Of a stretch of 64,000 bases of DNA, positions 35,891 through 44,045 are shown one piece after another; positions within the stretch are counted from its first letter, which is position 1, and each line of letters begins with the position of its first letter. Source of the DNA: Thermotoga caldifontis AZM44c09 (GTDB lineage Bacteria > Thermotogota > Thermotogae > Thermotogales > DSM-5069). The notes beneath the pieces are model-generated. The model did no database searches. It worked only from the letters and a program-made list of their open reading frames with translations, and was not told where the DNA came from. The stretch is from assembly GCF_000828655.1 (NCBI RefSeq), contig NZ_AP014509.1, positions 1-64,000 on the forward strand. The letters are read 5' to 3'. The position numbers and the translations under genes were made by a program.

Positions 35891-38245
35891 TCACTTCAAT
35901 TTATACACCTCCACGCGCGATTCTGTCAGAACGTAAAGCTTTTCACCATCGGTGGTGATGGCGTTCATTCTCTCCGAAAAGGACTGATAAGAAGATCTCA
36001 AACTCAACCTTTGAAGGTCAAAGGCGAAGATTGTAGATGTACCAGCGATCAATACAGTGTTCTTGAGGGACAAAAATACTTCCGGGTCGATCCAGCCTTC
36101 CGCACCCCAAGTGTAAGTTCCGGTCCTTAGATTGTACACGAGCAGGCTGTAACCCCTGAGGCCCACGAACAGAAGGTCAGAAGCCATCAGGCAACTTTTG
36201 AAATCGACGGATCTTCCCTCGATTTTGATCTTCGACGAATCTAAAAGTTTTCTCAGATTGCCGGCAGAAAAGTCATAGATCTCCCTGTTCGTCATCAACA
36301 AGAGTGGAGAACCATCGATGAACTTCCCATAGACTCCCGAAAGGATCTGGACTTGCTTCCATCCATTCTCCCAGCGGGCCAGAACGAGACTTTCATTACT
36401 CCTCAGCAACGCGAATATGCCACCATCCGTCGCCAGAACATCTTCCACACCCGCCAGGTCTATCCTTCCAAGATCTGTGACCTTACTACCGCTGAAACGA
36501 TAAAGTCTGTCGTTCGCGACGAAACTGATGCCATCGTTGAGGACGTGGACGTAACGAATCGTGCCAGGTTGTACCCTTTTTCCATCGCTGTACAGGCCAT
36601 CCTCGAGCACGTAGAAGAGCTTTCCCAGGGCGAAGTGTATACTCCTCGCACCTTTGAGGTTCAGCGTCTCGAGTTTCGTAAGAAGCTGGGACCGTTCGAA
36701 TCTGACCGGCAATGAGACGCGCGACTGAACGGTTCCTTCTCCCTTCGTTTCCACCTGCGTTGGACTCTTTGTTTCCGTTGCGGGTTTGACTATTCTTTCC
36801 GTCTGCTGAGCCTGAGGCGCCCTCTCGGGATAGGTCTCTTCTCTGTAGCTCGGTATCTCCACCCGGGTCTGGGCAAGAAAATCTTTCAGTTTGGCATGAA
36901 AGGCGGGATCGAGATAGCAATCGAAGAACGATCCGTTCAGAACGATCTTGTCGGCTCCTTCTATCGTTGCACTCTCGTGGCTCACGACCCCGTCACCCTT
37001 ACCCTTAACGAGTTCTGGATAAAAGATCTCGAGCTGTGTTCCGGCTACATCTATCGAGGCTGGAGGTGAGTTCCCCACAGCCACGAGATACCTCACATCT
37101 TTTCTGACAGTCTTGTCAAGCTTCTTGAGCAAATCGGAACCAGTGAGTATCTCAGAGTAAACCGGACCGAGCGCTTCGAGGTAGTGTAGAAGGTGTGATT
37201 TCATCGCATCCACAACGAACCGATCGAGTCCAAAGTTGTTCGCCACAACCTGCGAATCCTTTCTGTAAAGCAACGCACCGTAGTAGAGCGGATTCACCAC
37301 GTTCGTCCCTCTGTTGGGAGGACTCACCAAGATCAAACTCCGCACGTTCTTCACTTCAGGATGCAATTCCACGGCGAGCCTCGCGATTATGGCTCCCACA
37401 CCGTGTGCGACGATGTCGAACTCGAAGTTCTTCAACCTCACCAGCTCCATCGCGAGTTTTTCAGCCTCGAAGAGCAGATAACTCGGCATGTTTCGTTGCG
37501 CAAAACTGCGGAAAGAGTTCATGTACGAAACCGACCGCGTGCCTGCAAGGGGATACTCGTAGTACATGATCGTTCTGTCTGGAAAGAGTTCGATCCAGAA
37601 GTTCGTCGCCTGCGAAGAGTTGACGAAACCAAGGAAACCCCTGTCCACGTCGGGAATCAGCAGAAGAACAGGTTCGATGGTTCTCTCTCTTTCAATAAGG
37701 AGCTGCAAGCCGAGTTTTTGCTTTTCAGGAACATCCGCGATCAATCCCACGATAGATGTGTGAAATGCGTGAGCTTCTATGTAAGCACCTCTATCGTCGA
37801 AGCCCATATTCGTTCCGCCGAAAACCCTGTAGATGGGTTGCTTAGGGTCGGGTATGTACGCCAGTCTCACGTTGGCGTAGTCTGCCCCGAGGTAAAGGTC
37901 CTTCGGGAGCCTGTAGACGATCCTGATCGGCTTCATGGCGAACTCGTCCACACCATCGGAGGGCGAAACCTCGTACAGATCCCCCACGAAGATGTTGGCG
38001 ATCGTGGGAGACAGACTATCGCGCGACACGCGCTTGACAGCGAACGCTTTTTGAGTGCTGTACGATCCATCTGGTACAACGACGGTGAGCGGAACGGCCG
38101 TCTCTTCGCCCTTCTTCACGATCTTTGGCCGGGTCGAATAGAAGCGCCACAGCATGAGGGATACGAAGAATGCTAACGCTGCGAGGAGCGTTATGAGCAA
38201 CAACCGCCTTCTGAGGATCGTTAAGAAAAGCTCGGAAAATTTCAT
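35891..38245 (-). CDS. Membrane-anchored alpha/beta-hydrolase-like protein
   Basis: 784 residues: an N-terminal membrane anchor (about 12-33), a beta-rich part, an alpha/beta-hydrolase-like domain (about 190-470) and a C-terminal ~230 residues with beta-propeller-like repeats. In the hydrolase part the nucleophile elbow reads FDIVAHGVGAIIARL near residue 283, with Gly where lipases have Ser. LVSPPNRGTNVVNP and GDGVVSHESA are lipase-like. It may be a non-catalytic or altered enzyme. It follows the prenyl synthase in the same direction. Confidence 0.75.
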   Translation of the reverse strand: MKFSELFLTILRRRLLLITLLAALAFFVSLMLWRFYSTRPKIVKKGEETAVPLTVVVPDGSYSTQKAFAVKRVSRDSLSPTIANIFVGDLYEVSPSDGVDEFAMKPIRIVYRLPKDLYLGADYANVRLAYIPDPKQPIYRVFGGTNMGFDDRGAYIEAHAFHTSIVGLIADVPEKQKLGLQLLIERERTIEPVLLLIPDVDRGFLGFVNSSQATNFWIELFPDRTIMYYEYPLAGTRSVSYMNSFRSFAQRNMPSYLLFEAEKLAMELVRLKNFEFDIVAHGVGAIIARLAVELHPEVKNVRSLILVSPPNRGTNVVNPLYYGALLYRKDSQVVANNFGLDRFVVDAMKSHLLHYLEALGPVYSEILTGSDLLKKLDKTVRKDVRYLVAVGNSPPASIDVAGTQLEIFYPELVKGKGDGVVSHESATIEGADKIVLNGSFFDCYLDPAFHAKLKDFLAQTRVEIPSYREETYPERAPQAQQTERIVKPATETKSPTQVETKGEGTVQSRVSLPVRFERSQLLTKLETLNLKGARSIHFALGKLFYVLEDGLYSDGKRVQPGTIRYVHVLNDGISFVANDRLYRFSGSKVTDLGRIDLAGVEDVLATDGGIFALLRSNESLVLARWENGWKQVQILSGVYGKFIDGSPLLLMTNREIYDFSAGNLRKLLDSSKIKIEGRSVDFKSCLMASDLLFVGLRGYSLLVYNLRTGTYTWGAEGWIDPEVFLSLKNTVLIAGTSTIFAFDLQRLSLRSSYQSFSERMNAITTDGEKLYVLTESRVEVYKLK

Positions 38246-38249
38246 TCTT

Positions 38250-39092
38250 TCACCTTTTCATAAAATCTTCGAGCAACTCCCGCGTGAAGTGCAGTTCGTT
38301 CCTCTTCAAACTGTGCATGAGAGATCCGAATAGTTTATCGGCAAAAACCTCGCTCCGTTCAAGACCGAGGAGTTTTACAACGGTGGGCTTACCGAGGGCA
38401 ACATCCCTGCCAACTGGTTTTCCGAGTTTGGTTTCATCGCCCCTCGCATCTTCGATGTCGTCCCTAACCTGAAACCAGATTCCGAACGCTTCACCAATTT
38501 TTGAGAATCTGTCAACGCGATCGAACCTTCCGGCGAGGATCGGGCCACAGGCGAAACAGAACGAAAACAGTGCGCCGGTCTTTTCAGCGTACATTCTCAG
38601 AACCTGTCCGAGGCTCGGCTCGGCACCGGTGTACTCCACATCCAGCGCTTCCCCAAGGAGCACCCGATATGTGGCCCTTGCAAAGTACTGAAACAGCAGT
38701 TCCTTCCTGGTGGCGTCTGCACACGAATCGGCCAGAACGCAGAACGCTTTGAGCATGAGACCGTCTCCTGCGAGGATCGCCGTGTCGTTGCCGAAAACGA
38801 CGTGGCACGAAGGTTTGCCCCTCCTCAAGGGGGAATCGTCTATCTGTGGAAGATCGTCGTGGATCAAAGAGGCGGTGTGAAAAAGTTCCACAGCGAGTGC
38901 AGGATGCCACACAAACTTCAGATCGACGTTCATATCTCTGCAGATCGACCATATCAAGAGTGGCCGGAGCCTTTTGCCCGGCGTCAGTGCGCTGTAAGCC
39001 ATCGCCTGCTCTACCTTGCAGCAGGCGTTTTTCATCTCCTCTTTCAAAAGTTCTTCGAACCTGCCCAGAAATTCAGTCTCTGTCTTCTTCAT
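38250..39092 (-). CDS. ispA: Polyprenyl (farnesyl/geranylgeranyl) diphosphate synthase
   Basis: Condenses IPP with allylic diphosphates. The 280-residue product (start ATG 39092, inside the DUF151 gene end) has LTPGKRLRPLL, the first Asp-rich motif in LIHDDLPQIDDSPLRRGKP, and the second in WFQVRDDIEDARGDETKLGK. The short-chain form (C15/C20) is likely from its length and motif 1, but product length cannot be settled by eye. The longer frame is out-of-frame DUF151 sequence. Confidence 0.93.
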   Translation of the reverse strand: MKKTETEFLGRFEELLKEEMKNACCKVEQAMAYSALTPGKRLRPLLIWSICRDMNVDLKFVWHPALAVELFHTASLIHDDLPQIDDSPLRRGKPSCHVVFGNDTAILAGDGLMLKAFCVLADSCADATRKELLFQYFARATYRVLLGEALDVEYTGAEPSLGQVLRMYAEKTGALFSFCFACGPILAGRFDRVDRFSKIGEAFGIWFQVRDDIEDARGDETKLGKPVGRDVALGKPTVVKLLGLERSEVFADKLFGSLMHSLKRNELHFTRELLEDFMKR

Positions 39093-39627
39093 CTTCCGCC
39101 TTCGGTTCGTCCCTGAGCATCTTTTTGAAAGCGTCGATGTCAAGGTTTTCGACGAACTTCTTGAACTCCTCGTCGCTCGATTCTTCGGGCATTTCAAGGT
39201 CTATGGCGTGCTCGTCCACGATCTCGTTGCTCACATAGATGGGCACACCCTTTTTCACCGCGAGCACTATCGAATCTGATGGCCTGGCGTCCATCTCTAT
39301 GATCGCGTGATCGTCCGATTCCTCGTCTTCTCCCTCGATCGCTGCGAGGTCTCTGATCATCAGCGTCGCGTAATAGACGTTGTCCTTCACACTGTGTATG
39401 ACTATTCGTTCCAGCCTCGCGTCGAGCGCATCGAGTATGTTGAGTATCAGATCGTGGGTTAGGGGCCTTGGAAACTCGAAACCTTCAAGGCTCATGGCCA
39501 GCGCGTTCGCCTCACACGCACCGATCCATATGGGCAGAACTTTGTTCGTACCTTCGATGCCCAGAATGACGACCGGAGAGTTGTGTATTTTGTCCAGAAC
39601 GAGTGCTTTCACCCACGCCTTTCTCAT
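39073..39627 (-). CDS. DUF151 bifunctional-nuclease family protein
   Basis: 184 residues close to T. maritima TM0160: MRKAWVKALVLDKIHNSPVV, LPIWIGACEANALAM, EFPRPLTHDLILNIL, and the DUF151 core RPSDSIVLAVKKGVPIYVS. An acidic, low-complexity C-terminus (KAEDEEDRD) overlaps the prenyl synthase start. ATG 39627 is preferred because GGGGGTG sits 6 nt upstream; GTG 39636 would add three residues. Plant members have been called bifunctional nucleases; the bacterial role is unclear. Confidence 0.92.
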   Translation of the reverse strand: MRKAWVKALVLDKIHNSPVVILGIEGTNKVLPIWIGACEANALAMSLEGFEFPRPLTHDLILNILDALDARLERIVIHSVKDNVYYATLMIRDLAAIEGEDEESDDHAIIEMDARPSDSIVLAVKKGVPIYVSNEIVDEHAIDLEMPEESSDEEFKKFVENLDIDAFKKMLRDEPKAEDEEDRD

Positions 39628-39639
39628 CGAGATCACCCC

Positions 39640-40377
39640 CTATTGAAGCCTCCCGAGTTCTTCGACACCTTTTCTGACTGTGTCCTCGACTGCCTTCGCC
39701 AGTTCGACCTCATCTTCGAACTGTGCAGGATCGACTGGCGCATGAACTTTCATCAACACCGTACCGGGATTGAGCACGAGGCTCTTCTTGGGTACCAAGA
39801 ACATTGTACCCCATATCGAAACTGGGAGCACCTTCACTCCGAGTTTCTTGGCGATTTTGAAAGCGGCGGTCTTGAACTCTCGAACCGAGCCATCTTCGCT
39901 CCGTGTACCTTCCGGAAAGATCAAGAAAGATTCCCCTTTTCTGAGTAGATCCATCATCTCTCTTATGACTCGTGCACCCTCGGACGGGTTTTTCCTGTCG
40001 AGGAAAATTCCCTTCATGTAACGAATGTACCAGCTCACTCCAGGCACCCAGGCCAGCTCCTTCTTCGCCACCATCGGCATCGGATCGATGTAACCCAGAA
40101 TCAGAGGTATGTCCATCAAACTCTGATGGTTCGGTGTGACGATGTAGCTGGTGCCAGGTTTGTAATTTTCCAGACCGAGTGCGATCACCTTACAGAACAT
40201 GAACCTGAAGGTGTTCTTGCCGAAAAGCTTGACCTGTTTGAGAACGAACCTTCTCGCTTTCTGTTTTCCCACAAAGAAACCCAGAATCCATCCCAGAAAG
40301 AGCACCAGTGCGCCCACCACCACGACGTAGATGACGGCCGAGACGAGAAAATAGATCGTGATGAGTATTCTTTTCAT
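39640..40377 (-). CDS. plsC: 1-acyl-glycerol-3-phosphate acyltransferase
   Basis: Makes phosphatidic acid from lysophosphatidic acid. The 245 residues start with a membrane segment and carry the acyltransferase motif HX4D in VTPNHQSLMDIPLILG, GIFLDRKNPSEG, FPEGTRSEDGSVREFK, and VLPVSIWGT. ATG 40377 overlaps the E1-like gene stop (ATGA). Confidence 0.93.
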   Translation of the reverse strand: MKRILITIYFLVSAVIYVVVVGALVLFLGWILGFFVGKQKARRFVLKQVKLFGKNTFRFMFCKVIALGLENYKPGTSYIVTPNHQSLMDIPLILGYIDPMPMVAKKELAWVPGVSWYIRYMKGIFLDRKNPSEGARVIREMMDLLRKGESFLIFPEGTRSEDGSVREFKTAAFKIAKKLGVKVLPVSIWGTMFLVPKKSLVLNPGTVLMKVHAPVDPAQFEDEVELAKAVEDTVRKGVEELGRLQ

Positions 40378-41042
40378 GTTGCACCACTCCGAATCGCTAC
40401 AGTTTCAAACCTCATGTTGAAGAGATCTATCAGCATCAGCTTGCCGTTCAACAGAGGTTCCTGTCCGCAGAGCAACCTCACCGCTTCGCTCGCCTGCAAA
40501 GATGCGACGAGAACGACCAGGGGTGGAAAGATCTGTCTCGCTCTATCTTCTTTTGGAGGTGTGGGGAAGATCTGTCTCAATCTCAAAGAGCCTGGTAAGA
40601 TCGTGGTCAATTGTCCACAGAATTTTTCGACACCCGCATGCACCAGCGGAACCTGTTTTTTCTCGCACAGAATGTCCAGTGCGAATTTCGATTCGAAGCT
40701 GTCCAGGCAATCGATCACCACGTCGACGCTCGGAAGGCAAAAATCGACGTCGAGCCTGACGTCCAGTGGGACGATCATGGACTGGGGATTCATTTGAGAC
40801 AGTTTCCTTTGAGCAACCACCACCTTCTTGTGTCCGAGGTCAGATCTGTCGTAGAGGATCTGTCTGTTCAAATCGGGTTCATCCACAACGGCATCATCCA
40901 GTAGATAGACCTGTCCAGCCCCGAGACGGATCAAGAGCGACGAGACCGTGCAACCCAGCCCTCCCACACCAGCGATCAGCACCTTAGCTTTGAAAAGCTT
41001 TTCCATGCATTCTCCGAGCAACTGGCTGTGGCGCTGAAACAT
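40374..41042 (-). CDS. E1-like (MoeB/ThiF/HesA) adenylyltransferase
   Basis: Activates the C-terminal Gly-Gly of a small sulphur carrier with ATP. The 222 residues have the nucleotide loop IAGVGGLGCTVSSLL, VDEPDLNRQILYDRSDLGHKK with the adenylation Arg/Lys set, and IDCLDSFESK with the catalytic Asp. The paired CxxC zinc motifs of MoeB/ThiF are missing (LRLRQIFP stands where CxxC is expected). ATG 41042 follows a MoaD-like gene whose product it may activate. It is not separable into MoeB or ThiF by eye. Confidence 0.88.
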   Translation of the reverse strand: MFQRHSQLLGECMEKLFKAKVLIAGVGGLGCTVSSLLIRLGAGQVYLLDDAVVDEPDLNRQILYDRSDLGHKKVVVAQRKLSQMNPQSMIVPLDVRLDVDFCLPSVDVVIDCLDSFESKFALDILCEKKQVPLVHAGVEKFCGQLTTILPGSLRLRQIFPTPPKEDRARQIFPPLVVLVASLQASEAVRLLCGQEPLLNGKLMLIDLFNMRFETVAIRSGAT

Positions 41043-41043
41043 C

Positions 41044-41331
41044 TCATCCACCACTGACCGGGACGAACACCACGAGCTCCCCATCCCAAACGCTCGAGGG
41101 CGAAAGATCGACCACGTTGATCCCGTTCAACAGTGCGATGACCCAGCTCTTCCTGGCCGTTCCGTTCTCCTCCACGATGAGGTACGCACTGTCGTCTTTG
41201 ATGTCCAGTCGAACCTTTTTGCCGGCCACGTGGGAGATCTGTTCGAATATTTCTTCCTTCCTTCCCGGTTTCACTTCGATTTCTTTCAATCCCACCATTG
41301 TGTCAGCCAGATTCGAGAATTTCACTCGCAC
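41044..41331 (-). CDS. MoaD/ThiS-like ubiquitin-fold sulphur carrier
   Basis: 95 residues ending in GELVVFVPVSGG, the Gly-Gly tail of MoaD/ThiS carriers (family ending: PPVxGG). Upstream strands (VRVKFSNLADTMVGLKEIEV) and NGINVV fit a beta-grasp fold. GTG 41331 is chosen: GGAAGGTGA lies just before it. The E1-like gene begins beside its stop. The role could be molybdopterin, thiamine or tRNA thiolation; none is proven by sequence. Confidence 0.8.
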   Translation of the reverse strand: MRVKFSNLADTMVGLKEIEVKPGRKEEIFEQISHVAGKKVRLDIKDDSAYLIVEENGTARKSWVIALLNGINVVDLSPSSVWDGELVVFVPVSGG

Positions 41332-41349
41332 CTTTTCACCTTCCGATTT

Positions 41350-41358
41350 ATTATATAT
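41350..41358. promoter_or_regulatory. Overlapping divergent -10 elements
   Basis: On the minus strand, TATAAT (41355-41350) lies 18 nt before the MoaD-like start. On the plus strand, TATATT (41353-41358) lies only 4 nt before the PfkB ATG. The -35 regions are weak. Confidence 0.45.
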
Positions 41359-41362
41359 TCTG

Positions 41363-42148
41363 ATGAAAACCAAGATCGCCGTGCTCGGTGGAAGCTTTGT
41401 GGATGTATACATATATGGTAACGAGCCACACAGGTGTGAGATCCTTGAAGACTGCGGTGGTTCGGGACTGAACGTGGCGTTCGCCCTTCAACAGCTCGGC
41501 TTTGAAGTTGTGTTCTTCTCGAACGTCGGAGATGATCACAGGGGAGATTTCTTTCTCAACAAACTGAAGAAGCTCGGCTTCGACACGAGTTACATCAAAC
41601 GTAAACGTGGACCGACCGGCCTTCACATCTCTCTCAACGACAGAACCGTAGCCGTCGAGAGAGGAGTGAACAATCTGGAGCTGGATCTGGACTGGAAAAT
41701 CCTCTCTGAATGCCGGCTCGCTTTCGTCAACACCGAGATTCCCAGAGAAACCATAGAACGCTTCCTGAAAGACTTCCAGGGCACGGTGTTTCTCGACGTC
41801 GGTCCCAGAAGGATCCTTGATCCCAGCGTGAGGTCACTTCACCAAGATCTCCTCTTGATTGGGAACGCATCGCAGTGTGAACTCCTACCGTGTGATATCG
41901 TCAAGATGGGTTCGAGCGGGGCAAAATGGGGCGAGCTGTTCGTCCCTACAGACGGACAGGCCCACCCCTACACGACCGGCTGTGGCGACGTGTTCGACGC
42001 CGTACTCATACACTGCCTACTGCAGAGTAAGGACCGAAAAACTGCGCTCGAAACGGCCGTCAGGGTCTCAGAGGAAGCTGCAAAAACCTTCAAAACCGCC
42101 TTCGCGAAGGCTCAAGCTGTGAAAGATCTGCTCAGTGCATCACTGTGA
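41363..42148 (+). CDS. PfkB-family carbohydrate kinase
   Basis: Ribokinase-fold sugar or nucleoside kinase of 261 residues: IAVLGGSFVDVYIYG, DCGGSGLNVAFALQQLG, GDDHRGDFFLNKLKKLG and the catalytic anion-hole motif TTGCGDVFDAVLIH (GxGD). The substrate is not clear. ATG 41363 has no Shine-Dalgarno and follows a -10-like TATATT within 4 nt, so translation may be leaderless. The frame extends left through a shadow of the minus-strand gene. Its end overlaps a convergent gene by 17 nt. Confidence 0.88.
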   Translation: MKTKIAVLGGSFVDVYIYGNEPHRCEILEDCGGSGLNVAFALQQLGFEVVFFSNVGDDHRGDFFLNKLKKLGFDTSYIKRKRGPTGLHISLNDRTVAVERGVNNLELDLDWKILSECRLAFVNTEIPRETIERFLKDFQGTVFLDVGPRRILDPSVRSLHQDLLLIGNASQCELLPCDIVKMGSSGAKWGELFVPTDGQAHPYTTGCGDVFDAVLIHCLLQSKDRKTALETAVRVSEEAAKTFKTAFAKAQAVKDLLSASL

Positions 42149-42593
42149 ACACCGTGACGATGTGAAAGCCAGGTGTGGTTTCGTCTCTGATGCTGAACAG
42201 GCCCACCCCGAAGTGTTTGTAGCGGTCAGGTATGTCGATCCCGAGGATCTTCTCAAGCAAAGCGATCAGGGTTCCGGGCTTTTCGATCGTGCCCGCGTTC
42301 GTCGGTACCAGATCCCAGACCACGCTGACCCTCAGGTATGCACCGGAGAGTGGTGGCAGAGGGTTGGGAACGTCCGAAGTGTCGATCTTCAAAAACGCAG
42401 AATACGGTCCCAGACCCCATTTGGCCGGTGCATTGCCATAGTTGTAGAGAAGAACTCCTTTGTCTTGAGGAAGGCCGGAGAAGAAAACGAGCGTTTCTGG
42501 AACTACGGCGAGTTTCGACACTTTGATAGGAATCAGCTGTTGAGCCAGCACGACCGTGACCAAGCAGGCCAGAAGAAGTACCGTGAACCTCAT
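42132..42593 (-). CDS. Exported protein of unknown function
   Basis: 153 residues with a clear signal peptide (MRFTVLLLACLVTVVLAQQ). The mature part is beta-rich (LVFFSGLPQDKGVLLYNYG, AYLRVSVVWDLVP). No family recognised. It lies in a minus-strand row after an outer-membrane-barrel-like gene, so an envelope role is plausible. Confidence 0.7.
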   Translation of the reverse strand: MRFTVLLLACLVTVVLAQQLIPIKVSKLAVVPETLVFFSGLPQDKGVLLYNYGNAPAKWGLGPYSAFLKIDTSDVPNPLPPLSGAYLRVSVVWDLVPTNAGTIEKPGTLIALLEKILGIDIPDRYKHFGVGLFSIRDETTPGFHIVTVFTVMH

Positions 42594-42644
42594 CGATATC
42601 CCCCCCTTTCACTACTTTTTTAGCGGGGGGAGATTAAAAAAACA

Positions 42645-43208
42645 TTAGAACGAATAGCCAATCCTCAGCAGTGCGAAAGGCACAAAACCGCTGAGCCTGA
42701 TCGAATCCGATTCTCTCACCGAAAAATACCTGAGCCCTCCTCCGATGGCCACTGACAGATTCTCACTCAGAAACTTTTCGAAAACCGCCTTCCCCGCAAA
42801 GAGATTTCCCGTGTAACTCGCCTGTGACAGCTGGCCATCCTGACAGGAAAATGAGTTGATCACCCAGTGCGTTTCACCGGATATCTGTAAGACGATGTCC
42901 AGAAAATCCATCGCAAAAAGACCCTCGAGCCCTGCACACAGTAAGCTGAAGTTGAGAATTTCACCCGCGAACCTCACTGAGAAACTCTGAGATGAAAATA
43001 TCGCCCCGAGTCTCAGGCCCCTGTGCAGACCGTAATCGAGGCCGAACTGCAGGCCATAATTGGTGAGCACGTCGATCTGCTTGCGCTCTCCTTCAACCAC
43101 AAGGTCGTTGGACACACCAAACCCGAGGAACGAATCGAAGTTCGCAAAGACTCCTGCAAAAACTGAGGAAACGAACACGAGCATGAGACACAGCACGATC
43201 CTTTTCAT
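42645..43208 (-). CDS. Predicted outer-membrane beta-barrel protein
   Basis: 187 residues with a signal peptide (LCLMLVFVSSVFAGVFA), amphipathic strand-like alternation throughout (for example YGLQFGLDYGLHRGLRLGAI), and a C-terminal strand ending in Phe (FALLRIGYSF), the signature recognised by Bam machines. The Thermotogota outer sheath is called the toga. ATG 43208 has GGGGGTGAG upstream; TTG 43211 is adjacent. Confidence 0.7.
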   Translation of the reverse strand: MKRIVLCLMLVFVSSVFAGVFANFDSFLGFGVSNDLVVEGERKQIDVLTNYGLQFGLDYGLHRGLRLGAIFSSQSFSVRFAGEILNFSLLCAGLEGLFAMDFLDIVLQISGETHWVINSFSCQDGQLSQASYTGNLFAGKAVFEKFLSENLSVAIGGGLRYFSVRESDSIRLSGFVPFALLRIGYSF

Positions 43209-43269
43209 CAACTCACCCCCCAGAAAATGATACCGCCAGAAAGGTTCGATTCAACTTCATTTTTTCCAA

Positions 43270-43899
43270 TCACTTCTGTGTGGCTCCTTCTGCCTGATCC
43301 CATCCTTCCAGAACTCTTCTCAGCTCTTCTTCCAAGTCGATCTGGTCTGTGACGTGTACGGTTCTGAAACCGAGCTCTCGCGCGACGTTGACGTTCTCGA
43401 GCTTATCATCGATGAAAACGCTCTCCTGAGGCGCGATACCGTACCTTCGGATCAGCTCGAGGAAGATCTCTTTTTCAGGCTTCGCGAGCTTGACGTGTGA
43501 AGAGATGATCATGCCATCGAAGAATTTGAAAAAGTCGTACTTCTTGTAGACCGTATCGAAATGCCTTTCGCTGAAGTTGGACAGAACGTACAGTTTGAAA
43601 CCTTTCTCTTTGAGCTTTGGGAGAAGTCTCACGTTTTTCTCTATCGGAACTAAGAGCTCTATCACCGCTTTCTTCATGTGCAGTATGTACTCTTTCAGAT
43701 GTGGTAGCTCTTCCGTCTTCTTCTGCCACAGCTGTTCTTCGTTCATGAGCCCCTTATCCATCAACCAGAAATCCCTGCTCTCAAAGATCTTTTCGTTCAT
43801 CTCGTCCGCCACGTGCTTTGGAAACGTCTTCAGCATGTACTGGTACGGCTCCCAGCTGAGCAAAACCCTTCCAAGATCGAAGACGATGTTTTTGATCAC
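43270..43899 (-). CDS. HAD-superfamily hydrolase (YihX-like)
   Basis: 209 residues. Motif I VFDLGRVLLSW has Gly at the acid/base position, a variant seen in YihX-type members. Motif II LYVLSNFSE, motif III lysine LAKPEKEIF, motif IV VFIDDKLENV. It is probably a small-molecule phosphatase. GTG 43899 follows AAGGAGG. It is divergent from the cysE operon. Confidence 0.88.
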   Translation of the reverse strand: MIKNIVFDLGRVLLSWEPYQYMLKTFPKHVADEMNEKIFESRDFWLMDKGLMNEEQLWQKKTEELPHLKEYILHMKKAVIELLVPIEKNVRLLPKLKEKGFKLYVLSNFSERHFDTVYKKYDFFKFFDGMIISSHVKLAKPEKEIFLELIRRYGIAPQESVFIDDKLENVNVARELGFRTVHVTDQIDLEEELRRVLEGWDQAEGATQK

Positions 43900-44018
43900 A
43901 TCGAATCCTCCTTCAACCAGAATGCTGGTGGATCCTGTTTTTGATTATAAACGCTCCTTAAACGTCCGTTCGCAATGTTCTGGTATCATAAAATCAGACT
44001 TCATAAGGAGGTGTTTTT

Positions 44019-44045
44019 ATGCTCGTGGGGTGCGTTGGTTCGTAA
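44019..44045 (+). other. Possible leader peptide or frameshifted cysE start
   Basis: An excellent ribosome site (AAGGAGGTG) lies 6 nt before ATG 44019, but that ATG reads only 8 codons (MLVGCVGS, including a Cys codon) and stops at 44045. The cysE frame overlaps it in another phase from GTG 44030. One extra G in the GGGG run would join this ATG to cysE. Either a Cys-containing leader or an indel may explain it. Confidence 0.45.

Noticed and set aside
41117-41362. N-terminal extension of the PfkB frame
   Set aside because: It is the antisense of the MoaD-like gene and not similar to any PfkB protein; the kinase fold begins at ATG 41363.
42594-42644. Hairpin of T and A runs between two exported-protein genes
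   Set aside because: The T7/A7 runs flank a G-rich loop with no GC stem, so it does not make a credible terminator.
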